Assembly (NCBI RefSeq): GCF_003337305.1
Contig: NZ_QPJO01000005.1
Span: 1-64,000 of the forward strand
DNA: 64,000 bases
Source of the DNA: Winogradskyella arenosi
Lineage (GTDB): Bacteria > Bacteroidota > Bacteroidia > Flavobacteriales > Flavobacteriaceae
Direction: 5' to 3'
Shown here: positions 6,409 through 15,735 of the stretch, one piece after another
Layout: every line of letters begins with the position of its first letter
How positions within the stretch are numbered: the stretch's first letter is position 1
The notes under the pieces: model-generated
What the model was told of the DNA's origin: nothing
Database searches by the model: none
What the model saw: only the letters and a program-made list of their open reading frames with translations
Position numbers and translations under genes: made by a program

Positions 6409-7725
6409 TTAAAATTGAATGTTTAAGAGCTCTCCACTAAGCTTGAGGACTTCTAACTCGGATAATTTGGCTTCAAATTTTGCCGCATTTCTACTCAACT
6501 CTACACTTAATAAATTAAGTTGGGCTTGTCTGAACTCAATAGAATTAACTTGCCCGATTTTAAATTTCTCTTCGGTACGTTTAAAATTATTTTCAGCCGT
6601 TATAATATTCTTCTCCTGAATATTATAAATTTCTAATTTGTTCATATAATTATCCCAAGCATTATTGAAATCGCGCTCAATACTTAAAAGAATGCTTTCC
6701 TTTTCTAATTTCTGAGTTTCTAAATTCACCTTAGCATTTCTAACCGCTATCATTGTAGAACCGCCATCAAACAAATCCCAACTTAAATTTAAACCTCCAG
6801 AAAGCCCTGTATTGGTGGACACCCCCACAAAGGACGCGGCGTTATTGTTACTCTTATTCCAGCCGTAAGTCCCCGTCAATCCAATGGTAGGCAAATAACC
6901 CGATTTGCCTGAACGAATATCTAACTCGCTAATGGCAATATTGGTTTCGGTTTGCAATAAGGCCGTATTGCGTGCCTTTGCTTTTTCAAACAAACTATCT
7001 TTTTGTAATTGTATTAAAAAGTCTACCTCGGTTTCAACGTCGTAATCCAAGGTATAGTTAGCACCTAGAACCAGTTTTAAGTCGCGCTTTGCATTTTTAA
7101 TATCTTGCTTAATATTAATGATGTTAATACTATCGTTATTGATATCAACTTCAGCATTTAAAACCTCCAACTTGGTGTTTTGACCGTACTCAAACTGATA
7201 TTCCGCACGTACCAACCTATCTTTAGTAATCCTTAACGTCTCCTTTAAAGTGTTTAAGTTATCTGTAAGTTGTGCCACATTATAATAAACCGAAAAGAGT
7301 TGTAATATGGTATTCTCAATAGTTTCTCGGGCTTGAAGTTCCGATAATTTATAGGCTTCCTTTAATCGCTTATAGTTATAATGTCTGCCTAAACCATCAA
7401 ACAAAGTGTAGTTAACATTAATACTAGCGTTGTAATTAGAACTCTCGGCGCCATCTAAAATCGTACTGGTCCCATCGGAAAATTCGGCCTCAGTATTATT
7501 AATATTATAGGTGGCCCCTGCATTACCTGTAACGGTAGGTAAAAACCCCGTATTTAAAATACTGGTATTATTCTCAGCAACTGTTACGGCATTTTTGGCA
7601 ATTTTAACCCCATAATTGTGCTCTAAAGCTAAAGCTACAGCCTCGTCTTTTGTTAAAACCTCTTGTGCATGGATACTAAAACCATAGCACAGACATAGCG
7701 TAATAAATTTAAATTTAGTGCTCAT
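6409..7725 (-). CDS. TolC-family outer membrane efflux protein
   Basis: The 438-residue product has a signal peptide (ending FSIHAQ) and two homologous halves rich in long helices, the plan of the TolC/OprM family: a trimeric channel with a beta-barrel in the outer membrane and a periplasmic helical tunnel. Segments such as DEAVALALEHNYGVK at the N terminus and GLSGGLNLSWDLFDGG in the second half are typical. Its start overlaps the end of the RND pump gene by 11 bases, so pump, adaptor and channel are co-translated parts of one tripartite exporter. The substrate cannot be told from sequence. Confidence 0.92.
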   Translation of the reverse strand: MSTKFKFITLCLCYGFSIHAQEVLTKDEAVALALEHNYGVKIAKNAVTVAENNTSILNTGFLPTVTGNAGATYNINNTEAEFSDGTSTILDGAESSNYNASINVNYTLFDGLGRHYNYKRLKEAYKLSELQARETIENTILQLFSVYYNVAQLTDNLNTLKETLRITKDRLVRAEYQFEYGQNTKLEVLNAEVDINNDSINIINIKQDIKNAKRDLKLVLGANYTLDYDVETEVDFLIQLQKDSLFEKAKARNTALLQTETNIAISELDIRSGKSGYLPTIGLTGTYGWNKSNNNAASFVGVSTNTGLSGGLNLSWDLFDGGSTMIAVRNAKVNLETQKLEKESILLSIERDFNNAWDNYMNKLEIYNIQEKNIITAENNFKRTEEKFKIGQVNSIEFRQAQLNLLSVELSRNAAKFEAKLSELEVLKLSGELLNIQF

Positions 7726-10700
7726 TTTCTTCTTGTTGTTCTTTTATTGCACGCTCTACCTCTTCTTTAGTCACCGAATTTCCTGTAGCTAACCATTTTA
7801 CATTCTTTTTTATTGTGTTACTAAAAGAGAGAAATAATGGTAAAACTAATAGGGTTAGTATGGTGGCGTAAGCAATTCCGAAGGAAATAGAAATCGCCAT
7901 CGGTTTTAAAAATTGGGCTTGTCTACTTTTTTCTAATAATAAGGGTGCTAATCCTGCTATTGTGGTTAACGATGTTAAAAAGATTGCTCTAAATCTCGAT
8001 TTCCCTGCTTCAGATATAGCCAAATCAAACGCCATACCTTCTTTTAGATTACTGTTGAATTTACCAATTAAAACTAAACCGTCATTAACCATAATCCCAA
8101 TTAAAGCAATTATACCTAATAGACTCAACACATTAACCTGAAAATCTAATAACCAATGTCCCCAAGCCACAGCCGTCATACTAAACGGAATAAGCAGTAA
8201 TAATAAGAAGGGTTGTGAATAACTTCTAAACGTAAAGGCAATAGTAATATAAATTAAGATTAGTATAATTGGCCCGGCCACACTCAGCGAACTTGTAAGC
8301 TTAGTAGCCTCCCTATTCTGGCCTTCGTACGAAGTATTTACAGTCGGATATTTGGATTGCAATTGGGGAATAAAATCTGTTTTAATATCTTCAATGATAT
8401 CTGTTGCACTAGAACTAGGATCTTTTAAATCGGCATACACCTGAATTTCACGTTTTCCTTCTAAATGATTAATAGCCACATCTCCCCTAACGATTGAATA
8501 CTGGGCTATGTCGTTTAAGGTCACGCGCTCTCCTGTTGGCGTTACAATACGCATGGCATCTAAATCGTTAATAGAACTACGATTATTTTTATCGTAACGG
8601 ACCCAAACTTTAATTTCGTCTTGTCCTCTTTGAAAACGTTGGGCTTGAGCTCCAAAAAATCCTGAACGTATCTGAGCCATTACGGTTTGTAAATCTAAAC
8701 CTAGTAAATACGCACTTTCTTTTAGTTCTAAACGAATTTCTTTAATCCCCGCCGGATCATTATCTCCAATATCCTTTAATAAAGGATTGGTTTCCATATA
8801 TTTTTTAAGCTCTAATTTTGATGCTTTTAATTCTTCAATATTATTACTCAATAAGGATACGGACACCGGACTTCCCCCAAAATTTCCTCCTGATCCATAA
8901 ATAAGACGTTCTGTACCAATCACCGGCCCTACTAATTCTTCTAAACGGTCTGTAATTAAATTGGCTTTAATTTCATCTGGACGCTCTTCTCCGGGTAGTA
9001 AATTAATTCGTAATCGTGCACTAGAACTACTGTTGATCTCTACAATCGTGTTTTCAAACAATTCTTTTCCTGTGCCTTTAAGGTATTTTTCCGTAAGCTC
9101 TTTATTAACAATAAAGGACTTCTCTTCAATCATAGAAATGATAGAATCTGTAATCTGTACATTAGTCCCTGCTGGCATTACGAGTTCAATATTAGCGGCA
9201 TCACTAGCAATTCTAGGAAAAATGGTAATACCAATAATTCCTCCTAATAAAGAACCAAAGGTTAAAACCAACAAGGCCACAAATACCCCTAATGAAAATA
9301 TTTTAAATCTTAAAACCAGATCTAAAAGTGGCGTATACACTTTGTCTCTTAAAAAAGACATTAGCTTATCGCCTCCTTTATTAATAAACCTCATAAAGGA
9401 GAAGAATCGTTTTATTTTAGAAGGGTTTTCATCTTTCTTCTGAACGCGTAAGGCTTTAGAATGGGCTAAATGCGCTGGTAAAATAATAAGGGCTTCTATT
9501 AAGGATACGATTAAGGTTAAAATAACAATCACCGCCACTTCACTAAAGAATTCCCCGATTCTACTATCTAAAAAAAAGAATAACGAAAACGCTAAAAGGG
9601 TTGTAATAATGGCAGACACTACCGGCGGAATCACTTCAATGGTACCATCAATAGCAGCACGTATTGGACTTTTCCCTTTTTCGTAGTGTTGATAAATGTT
9701 TTCAGCAATTACAATACCGTCATCAACAAGAATTCCGATTACGATAATCATTCCAAACAGCGATAATACGTTTATCGTAACATCAAACTGCGCCGCAAAC
9801 ATAAACATTCCTAAAAATGAAATTGGTAAGCCAAAAGCCACCCATACCGCTAAGCGGGTGTTAAGAAAGATGGACAAAAATATTAAAACCAATAGCATTC
9901 CTACAATAGCATTCTCGGTTAATAATTGAGTCCGTTGTTTTAAGGTTACAGACAAATCACGAACCACATCTAAACGAATATTAGCGTGTTTTTCATTGTA
10001 AGAGGTTAAATAGTCATTTACCTTATCTGCTGAACTAATTAGATCTTCATTATTCGTACTTGTAATGGCTATATTAACCGCTAATTCTTGATTAAAATAA
10101 GTAGCATTTGGTGTTTCTGAAAAACGATCTCTAATGGTGGCCACATCTTTAAGCCTTACCACTTTTCCGTCTGAAGATGCTCTGACCACAATATTAGATA
10201 ATTCACTACCATAATATTGTTTGTTATTGGCACGGATTAAATATTCTTCAGCCTCGGTTTTCACATTTCCACCTGTAACTAAAATATTAGCGCGGCTCAC
10301 GGCAGCTGCTACCTCACTAAAGGTGATATTATAAGCCAACAAATCAATTTCATGAACAGCAATCTCTATTTCTTCATCGGGAAATCCGGATAATTCAATT
10401 TGAGAAATCCCGTCAATAGCTCTTAAATCGGTTTCAACTTGTCGTGCTAATTGTTTTAAAGTAACTAAAGGAATGTCCTTTCCACTGATGGCGAACGAAA
10501 TAGTTTCTCGTACTATTTCTTCTTTAGAAACCACCAAAGGCTCCATCCCTGTTGGGAAAGTAGGCACCCGATCTACAGCATTTTTAACTTCAAGAAGCAT
10601 GAAATCAATATTTTCTCCTTTTTCTATTTCTACTGTAATAGAACCGCTATTTTCTTGTGATGTGGAAGTAACACGGTCTACCCCTTTAAGACCTTTTAAA

Positions 10701-10912
10701 TTATCTTCAATTTGAAGCACAATCCCTTCTTCTATTTCTTGTGGTGATGCCCCAGGATAAGCAATAGAAATATTAATAATTTTGGTTTCGGTTAAGGGAA
10801 AAAACGAAGACTTCAATGAAAAAAGCCCTATAAAACCAAAAATTACAAATGCAACAATAAGAACGTTTACCGCAACATGATACCTAATAAAATACTCAAT
10901 TAATTTCCTCAT
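7715..10912 (-). CDS. RND-family efflux pump (AcrB-like inner membrane transporter)
   Basis: At 1065 residues this has the full RND length: TM1, a large periplasmic pore/docking domain, TM2-6 and a second identical half. TM4 carries the paired aspartates of proton-driven RND pumps (ILVDDGIVIAE), and the second half has the matching VNDGLVLIGKF. The Asp pair argues for proton-driven export of small molecules (HAE-type) rather than a metal-exporting CusA subtype, but the substrate is unknown. Its ATG overlaps the adaptor's stop codon by one base. A short cytoplasmic tail rich in Glu and Lys closes the protein. Confidence 0.93.
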   Translation of the reverse strand: MRKLIEYFIRYHVAVNVLIVAFVIFGFIGLFSLKSSFFPLTETKIINISIAYPGASPQEIEEGIVLQIEDNLKGLKGVDRVTSTSQENSGSITVEIEKGENIDFMLLEVKNAVDRVPTFPTGMEPLVVSKEEIVRETISFAISGKDIPLVTLKQLARQVETDLRAIDGISQIELSGFPDEEIEIAVHEIDLLAYNITFSEVAAAVSRANILVTGGNVKTEAEEYLIRANNKQYYGSELSNIVVRASSDGKVVRLKDVATIRDRFSETPNATYFNQELAVNIAITSTNNEDLISSADKVNDYLTSYNEKHANIRLDVVRDLSVTLKQRTQLLTENAIVGMLLVLIFLSIFLNTRLAVWVAFGLPISFLGMFMFAAQFDVTINVLSLFGMIIVIGILVDDGIVIAENIYQHYEKGKSPIRAAIDGTIEVIPPVVSAIITTLLAFSLFFFLDSRIGEFFSEVAVIVILTLIVSLIEALIILPAHLAHSKALRVQKKDENPSKIKRFFSFMRFINKGGDKLMSFLRDKVYTPLLDLVLRFKIFSLGVFVALLVLTFGSLLGGIIGITIFPRIASDAANIELVMPAGTNVQITDSIISMIEEKSFIVNKELTEKYLKGTGKELFENTIVEINSSSSARLRINLLPGEERPDEIKANLITDRLEELVGPVIGTERLIYGSGGNFGGSPVSVSLLSNNIEELKASKLELKKYMETNPLLKDIGDNDPAGIKEIRLELKESAYLLGLDLQTVMAQIRSGFFGAQAQRFQRGQDEIKVWVRYDKNNRSSINDLDAMRIVTPTGERVTLNDIAQYSIVRGDVAINHLEGKREIQVYADLKDPSSSATDIIEDIKTDFIPQLQSKYPTVNTSYEGQNREATKLTSSLSVAGPIILILIYITIAFTFRSYSQPFLLLLLIPFSMTAVAWGHWLLDFQVNVLSLLGIIALIGIMVNDGLVLIGKFNSNLKEGMAFDLAISEAGKSRFRAIFLTSLTTIAGLAPLLLEKSRQAQFLKPMAISISFGIAYATILTLLVLPLFLSFSNTIKKNVKWLATGNSVTKEEVERAIKEQQEENEH

Positions 10913-12048
10913 TATTGCACGGCTTCAGGGATTTCAGAAGTATTCGCAGCTTTTACATGCATTCCGGCATAAGCTCCTGGTACGGGCTTTTTTAAAATCA
11001 AAGTACCGTTAGGGACGTCTTTTAAAACCACCTTTTCATCAGAAAAATGCACGGGCTTCACGCTAATAACATCGAGTAAGCTGTCTTTAATAACATATAT
11101 TTCCTCGCTATCTAATAATAAGTTTCTATCCACTTCAATGGCATTTTCAACCTTTTCAGCATCGAGTTGAGCTTCAAGATACATACCTTCTTTAAGATCT
11201 TCATGTTCCACTTCAATATAAACCGTAATGGTCTGTGTTGTGGCATCTATACTTCCGTTAATACGGGAAACTTTCCCTTGGTAGTCTTTTAAATTATCTA
11301 AACTGGTTAAACGAACCGCTTCTCCTTCCTTTAATACATCTGCAAAAGATTTACTTATAGCCACTTCCATTTCATACACAGAAGGATTAATAAACTCGCC
11401 TAGTTTCTGACCACTTCTTACTAAAGATCCTTCGGTAACTAAAGCTTCGGTAAGAATACCGTTAAAGGGTGCAGAAATTCTATATTTCCCTAAACGTTGT
11501 TCTAAATTCTTTACGTTATAATAGGCACTAACAATACCACGACCGGTAATAAAATAGTTTTCTTTTTCTGCTGAAATTTCAGGAAGTTTCGGGGTGGTTT
11601 TATTTAAATCGAAACTATTAAGGTAGGTTTGCCATTTCTGATAGACTTCCGGAAAGTCTAAACGCAGGTCAGGCATAATAGCCGCAATGCTATTGTACAA
11701 ATCACTTTTGGCAGATTGTACACTGGCATAGTATTCTGAAGCATCTAAACGAATTAAGGTTTCGCCTCTATTAAATTTTTGCCCTGGTTTAAATAATTTT
11801 GAACCCCTTTGAAAAATACCTTGAACTTCAGAGTACAACTCTACACGTTCCTTTGCTACCAAATTACCATTAGCCGCAATGACCAAAGGAACGGTGGTAT
11901 TTTGCACATTTTGTACCAACACTGTTTTTACCACTTTGGGCACTACAGGCTTTGGTTTATGCTTATTAGCAATTAAATAATTAGCTACTAAAAATGCCCC
12001 TAAAATTAGGGCAACTCCTAAAACGGATAAAATTATTTTTCTCAACAT
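10912..12048 (-). CDS. RND efflux membrane-fusion (periplasmic adaptor) protein
   Basis: The 378-residue adaptor is anchored by one N-terminal membrane segment (LGVALILGAFLVANYLI). It shows the HlyD/AcrA order: half-lipoyl segment (GNLVAKERVELYSEVQG), a helical hairpin region, the second half-lipoyl segment (YRISAPFNGILTEALVTEGSLVRSGQKL, read in parts) and a beta-barrel with DATTQTITVYIEV. It is the first gene of the operon adaptor-pump-channel-CPXCG and overlaps the pump gene by one base. It links pump and channel across the periplasm. Confidence 0.92.
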   Translation of the reverse strand: MLRKIILSVLGVALILGAFLVANYLIANKHKPKPVVPKVVKTVLVQNVQNTTVPLVIAANGNLVAKERVELYSEVQGIFQRGSKLFKPGQKFNRGETLIRLDASEYYASVQSAKSDLYNSIAAIMPDLRLDFPEVYQKWQTYLNSFDLNKTTPKLPEISAEKENYFITGRGIVSAYYNVKNLEQRLGKYRISAPFNGILTEALVTEGSLVRSGQKLGEFINPSVYEMEVAISKSFADVLKEGEAVRLTSLDNLKDYQGKVSRINGSIDATTQTITVYIEVEHEDLKEGMYLEAQLDAEKVENAIEVDRNLLLDSEEIYVIKDSLLDVISVKPVHFSDEKVVLKDVPNGTLILKKPVPGAYAGMHVKAANTSEIPEAVQ

Positions 12049-12073
12049 AAGGCAGTTAATCGTAAGTAATTTA

Positions 12074-12081
12074 CAAAACTA
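12074..12081 (-). promoter_or_regulatory. Candidate -7 box of the efflux operon
   Basis: TAGTTTTG on the minus strand matches TAnnTTTG and lies 25 bases before the adaptor ATG. I see no clear upstream TTTG at the usual spacing. Confidence 0.45.
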
Positions 12082-12124
12082 ACCTTATAGCGAAGTGAAT
12101 GCGTTAAAAAAATCTTAATATCAA

Positions 12125-14032
12125 CTAAGAAAGCCGGTCTAAATCTTCTTGTACCACTTCCCAGTCGCTCATAAGCTGTTCTAATCTCTTCTTCTTCCCT
12201 TGGTACTCATCAAAAAACTTAGGGTCTGAGGCCGTCTTATCGTAGTCCGTTGCCAGCTTAACATCATCAGCTTTAAGCTCTTTTTCTAACTGATTAATTT
12301 TAGACTCTATATTACTGAGTTTATTATTTAAAGACTTTAATTTCTTTTGGTCTTCATAACTCTGCTTATTGCTCTCCTTAGGTTTATCTGCAACCACTGT
12401 ACGCTTTTCTGCTTCTCTAAGATTTTCTAGATTACGCTGTTCTAAATAAAAGTCGATATCCCCTAAGTATTGTTTAATGTTCTGATCTTTAAATTCGTAA
12501 ACCGTATCAGTAAGCCCTTGAAGGAAATCTCTATCATGCGAGACTAAAATTAGAGTGCCTTCAAATTTAATTAAAGCCTCTTTTAAAACGTTCTTAGATT
12601 TAATATCTAGGTGATTGGTAGGCTCATCCATTATTAGAACGTTTAAGGGCTGTAATAATAGTTTTGCCAAGGCTAAACGGTTACGCTCCCCTCCAGAAAG
12701 CACTTTAACATACTTCTCTACTTCTTCTCCTCGGAATAAAAACGACCCTAAAATATCACGTACTTTACTTCTATTGGTTTCATTGGCCGCATCAATCATC
12801 GTATCTAATACGGTTTTATTACCGTCTAAATACTCCGCCTGATTTTGTGCGAAATACCCAATTTGAACATTATGACCAAGAGTTAATTGACCTTCATGCT
12901 CTAAATCGCCTACTATAATTTTTGCCAACGTCGATTTTCCTTGACCATTCTGTCCTACAAAAGCGGTTTTTACATCGCGGGCTACAGATAGATTTACATT
13001 ATGTAAAACTTGAAGATCACCATATTTTTTAGACACATTTTCCATTTCTACTACGACCTTTCCTGGTGTAATAGAAACCGGAAAATTTAAAGTCATAACA
13101 CTATTATCATCTTCATCTACTTCAATACGATCAATCTTGTCTAACTTTTTAATCAGCGATTGCGCCATGGTAGCTTTAGAAGCTTTAGCTCTAAACTTTT
13201 CAATAAGCTTTTCGGTTTGCTGAATTTGCTTTTCTTGGTTTTTCTGTGCCGCCAGTTGTTGGGTTTTCATCTCCTTACGCAATACCAAAAATTGCGAATA
13301 GGGTTTATTATAGTCGTAAATACGCCCTAAGGAAATTTCAATGGTACGGTTGGTCACATTATCTAAAAACATTTTATCGTGAGATACAATAACCACAGCA
13401 CCGCTATACCCTTTTAAAAAGTTTTCTAACCAAATAATAGATTCGATATCTAAGTGGTTGGTGGGCTCATCTAAAAGTAACAAATCATTATTCTGCAATA
13501 ATAATTTCGCCAATTCTATACGCATACGCCATCCGCCGGAAAAGGTATCGGTTAGTTTATTAAAATCTTCGCGTCTAAACCCTAGACCTTGTAAAATCTT
13601 TTCGGTTTCACCTTGATAATTATACCCCCCTAATATTTCGTATTGATGTTGTACATCATTTAAGTCTACCATAAGTTGATGGTAGGTGTCACTTTCGTAA
13701 TCGGTACGTTCTGCTAACTGAATGTTGATATCTTCTAGTTGCGCTTCACAAGCCTTAATTTCTTTAAAAGCTTCGTAAGATTCTTCTAAGACCGTTTTTC
13801 CGAAGTCAAAATCAATATCCTGCTTTAAGAATCCAATTTTTAAACTCTTATCCGCAGCAATCTGACCCGTATCGGGTTCTTGCTCTTTAGAAAGAATTCT
13901 TAACATGGTGGATTTCCCCGCGCCATTTTTACCAATTAAACCAATACGATCGCCAGGACCTAGTTTAAATGTGATTTCTTCAAAGAGGTATTCGCCTTGA
14001 AAGGATATAGAAAGATTGTGGATGTTTAACAT
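12125..14032 (-). CDS. ABC-F family ATP-binding protein
   Basis: Two ABC ATPase domains lie in one chain with no membrane segments, the hallmark of ABC-F proteins that act on ribosomes. Walker A motifs are GLIGKNGAGKS and AFVGQNGQGKS. Signatures are FSGGWRMR and LSGGERNR, with Walker B LLLLDEPTNHLD and VLIMDEPTNHLD. A linker of about 80 residues rich in Lys/Gln joins the domains, and a coiled coil (KLKSLNNKLSNIESKINQL region) ends the protein, as in Uup. ATG at 14032 (MLNIHNLSISF) is chosen because it begins the first domain; the upstream open frame is not conserved-looking. It is most likely a housekeeping translation factor rather than a resistance protein. Confidence 0.9.
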   Translation of the reverse strand: MLNIHNLSISFQGEYLFEEITFKLGPGDRIGLIGKNGAGKSTMLRILSKEQEPDTGQIAADKSLKIGFLKQDIDFDFGKTVLEESYEAFKEIKACEAQLEDINIQLAERTDYESDTYHQLMVDLNDVQHQYEILGGYNYQGETEKILQGLGFRREDFNKLTDTFSGGWRMRIELAKLLLQNNDLLLLDEPTNHLDIESIIWLENFLKGYSGAVVIVSHDKMFLDNVTNRTIEISLGRIYDYNKPYSQFLVLRKEMKTQQLAAQKNQEKQIQQTEKLIEKFRAKASKATMAQSLIKKLDKIDRIEVDEDDNSVMTLNFPVSITPGKVVVEMENVSKKYGDLQVLHNVNLSVARDVKTAFVGQNGQGKSTLAKIIVGDLEHEGQLTLGHNVQIGYFAQNQAEYLDGNKTVLDTMIDAANETNRSKVRDILGSFLFRGEEVEKYVKVLSGGERNRLALAKLLLQPLNVLIMDEPTNHLDIKSKNVLKEALIKFEGTLILVSHDRDFLQGLTDTVYEFKDQNIKQYLGDIDFYLEQRNLENLREAEKRTVVADKPKESNKQSYEDQKKLKSLNNKLSNIESKINQLEKELKADDVKLATDYDKTASDPKFFDEYQGKKKRLEQLMSDWEVVQEDLDRLS

Positions 14033-14142
14033 AGATATAATAAATATGACAAAGGTCTTTAGGTGACAATTGTTACAATGGATCGGCAATAAAGTTTTAT
14101 CTTTACTGCGTCTTAAAAAACGTAAAAATAAAGGTTTTAGTT

Positions 14143-14562
14143 ATGATTAGAAAAAGAATGAAACTTTATAGTATTCTTTTTGGTGTTTGCCCAAAATGTC
14201 ATCAAGAATCCATGTACGTCACCAAGAACCCTTATGTCCTTTCTGATGTGATTAAAATGAAAGAAAAATGTTCACATTGTCATACCAAATATGAGATTGA
14301 ACCTTCTTTTTTCTATGGTTCAATGTACGTGAGCTATGCGGTAGCGGTTGCATTTGCGGTTGCTGCTTTCATCATTACTTTTGTGATTTTAAACTTTTCT
14401 TTGACCGTTGCTTTTGTGGCCATTGTGCTCACCTTAATCGGTTTTATGCCTATTATTATGCGTTTATCTCGTAATATTTGGATTAACTTCTTTATGAGTT
14501 ACAACAAAGATTTGGTGACGAAAAGTAAAACCGAAAAAGACCTCGCTAAGAAAAGCGCTTAA
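14143..14562 (+). CDS. DUF983 family membrane protein
   Basis: The 139-residue protein has two CxxC knuckles near the N terminus (CPKC at 16-19 and CSHC in the low 40s) and then two strong membrane helices (AVAVAFAVAAFIITFVIL and the segment after it). This is the layout of the DUF983 family, whose function is unknown. It is transcribed alone to the right. Its last 17 bases overlap the end of the convergent FAD oxidoreductase gene. Confidence 0.85.
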   Translation: MIRKRMKLYSILFGVCPKCHQESMYVTKNPYVLSDVIKMKEKCSHCHTKYEIEPSFFYGSMYVSYAVAVAFAVAAFIITFVILNFSLTVAFVAIVLTLIGFMPIIMRLSRNIWINFFMSYNKDLVTKSKTEKDLAKKSA

Positions 14563-15589
14563 TATCAATTTCAGGATTTAAAGCCTCTCCAAATTCAATA
14601 TATCTGAATAATTGTTGTGCCACATACGGTGCAATCATAACCCCACGGGTCCCTAAACCATTTAACACATAGAGTTGTTGTTGTGTCTCATGCTGCCCAA
14701 CTAAAGGTCTACGATCTTTTACCGTAGGTCTTACACCTGCCACATGGTCTACAACCTCAAAATCACAGGTGACAAAGCTTTTTAATTTTGAAATTAATTC
14801 CGCTTTAGCCTCTTCTGTAGGGGTATTGGTTTTATCCTCGTTATTATAAGTCGCCCCCACATGATACAAGTCGTCGCCTAATGGAATGACAAACACGGAC
14901 GATTTCAGTGCTTTGTCTAACTTTAATTCTGGCGCTTTTATGGTAAGAATTTCGCCTTTAGATCCGGCTAAAGGAATGGTTTTAAAATAAGGATTATGCT
15001 TCACGCCAAAGCCTTCAGCAAAAATAATCTGTTTTGTGTTTATAGCTTTATAGCCCACTGTCTCACCTTCAAATTGAATAAGATCATGCTTGAAAGTCGC
15101 TTCTATAAGCCGATCTTGCTGTTTCAATGAAGCCTTGTAATTTGATATAAGCGTTTCGGTATCAATTCGACCAGCGTGGAGTACTTCCCCAAATCCAAAA
15201 GGAGCGTCTACAGAAGGGTTGTTGTTCTTAACTAATGAAGTCGATAGATAAGGCTCTAAAAGTGGCTTATCTGAAGCCGTAAACCATTTGTTCTGTTCTT
15301 CAATAGACGTAAAGCGTCTTAAAATAGGAAGTTTATAATCGAAGTGACTTTGGGTCTCTGCTTCAATCTTCTCATAAAGCGGAGCGGCCAAAGCAAGTTG
15401 TTCCTTGGCTTTCCAAACGGCTGAAAATCGTTTTAAGATTACCGGATTATAGAGTCCGGCTGCCACCTTAGAAGACCTTTGGGATTCATCATCAAATACC
15501 ACAAAACTTTTATCATTAGCCTTTAACATTTCGCAAAACGAAATGCTTGCTAAGCCACAACCTACAACAATATAATCGACGTTTTTCAT
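14546..15589 (-). CDS. FAD-dependent amino-acid-oxidase-like oxidoreductase
   Basis: The 347-residue protein begins with a Rossmann dinucleotide motif (YIVVGCGLASIS) and has the DAO-fold second FAD contact near the C terminus (GLGTRGVMIAPYVAQQL, with VAGVRPTVKDRRPLVG before it). This is the pattern of glycine oxidase, D-amino-acid dehydrogenase and MnmC-like FAD enzymes. The substrate is not clear and there is no fused methyltransferase. A TACATTTG box ends only 5 bases before the ATG, so the transcript may be nearly leaderless. Confidence 0.8.
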   Translation of the reverse strand: MKNVDYIVVGCGLASISFCEMLKANDKSFVVFDDESQRSSKVAAGLYNPVILKRFSAVWKAKEQLALAAPLYEKIEAETQSHFDYKLPILRRFTSIEEQNKWFTASDKPLLEPYLSTSLVKNNNPSVDAPFGFGEVLHAGRIDTETLISNYKASLKQQDRLIEATFKHDLIQFEGETVGYKAINTKQIIFAEGFGVKHNPYFKTIPLAGSKGEILTIKAPELKLDKALKSSVFVIPLGDDLYHVGATYNNEDKTNTPTEEAKAELISKLKSFVTCDFEVVDHVAGVRPTVKDRRPLVGQHETQQQLYVLNGLGTRGVMIAPYVAQQLFRYIEFGEALNPEIDIKRFS

Positions 15590-15594
15590 GCTTA

Positions 15595-15602
15595 CAAATG
15601 TA
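15595..15602 (-). promoter_or_regulatory. Candidate -7 box immediately before the FAD oxidoreductase start
   Basis: TACATTTG on the minus strand ends 5 bases upstream of the ATG at 15589. A start point at the usual distance would fall at or next to the start codon. Confidence 0.45.
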
Positions 15603-15681
15603 AATAAATGTTTGCCAAGATTCTTGTGATAGGCGCCCTAATCTTTAGAATTATAAGGACCATCTCTTTTAAAATAAGACC

Positions 15682-15713
15682 AAAAAAAACGCCCACTTAA
15701 AAAGTGAGCGTTT
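15682..15713 (-). terminator. Intrinsic terminator of the gldKLMN operon
   Basis: A 12-bp stem with one mismatch (15687-15698 and 15702-15713) is followed on the minus strand by a run of U residues. It lies 23 bases after the gldN stop. Confidence 0.8.
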
Positions 15714-15735
15714 ATATCATTTATGTCTTAGCTAA

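Noticed and set aside
8961..9443. 160-codon rightward frame inside the RND pump gene
   Set aside because: Antisense shadow of a long, well-supported gene; its composition has no domain or signal.
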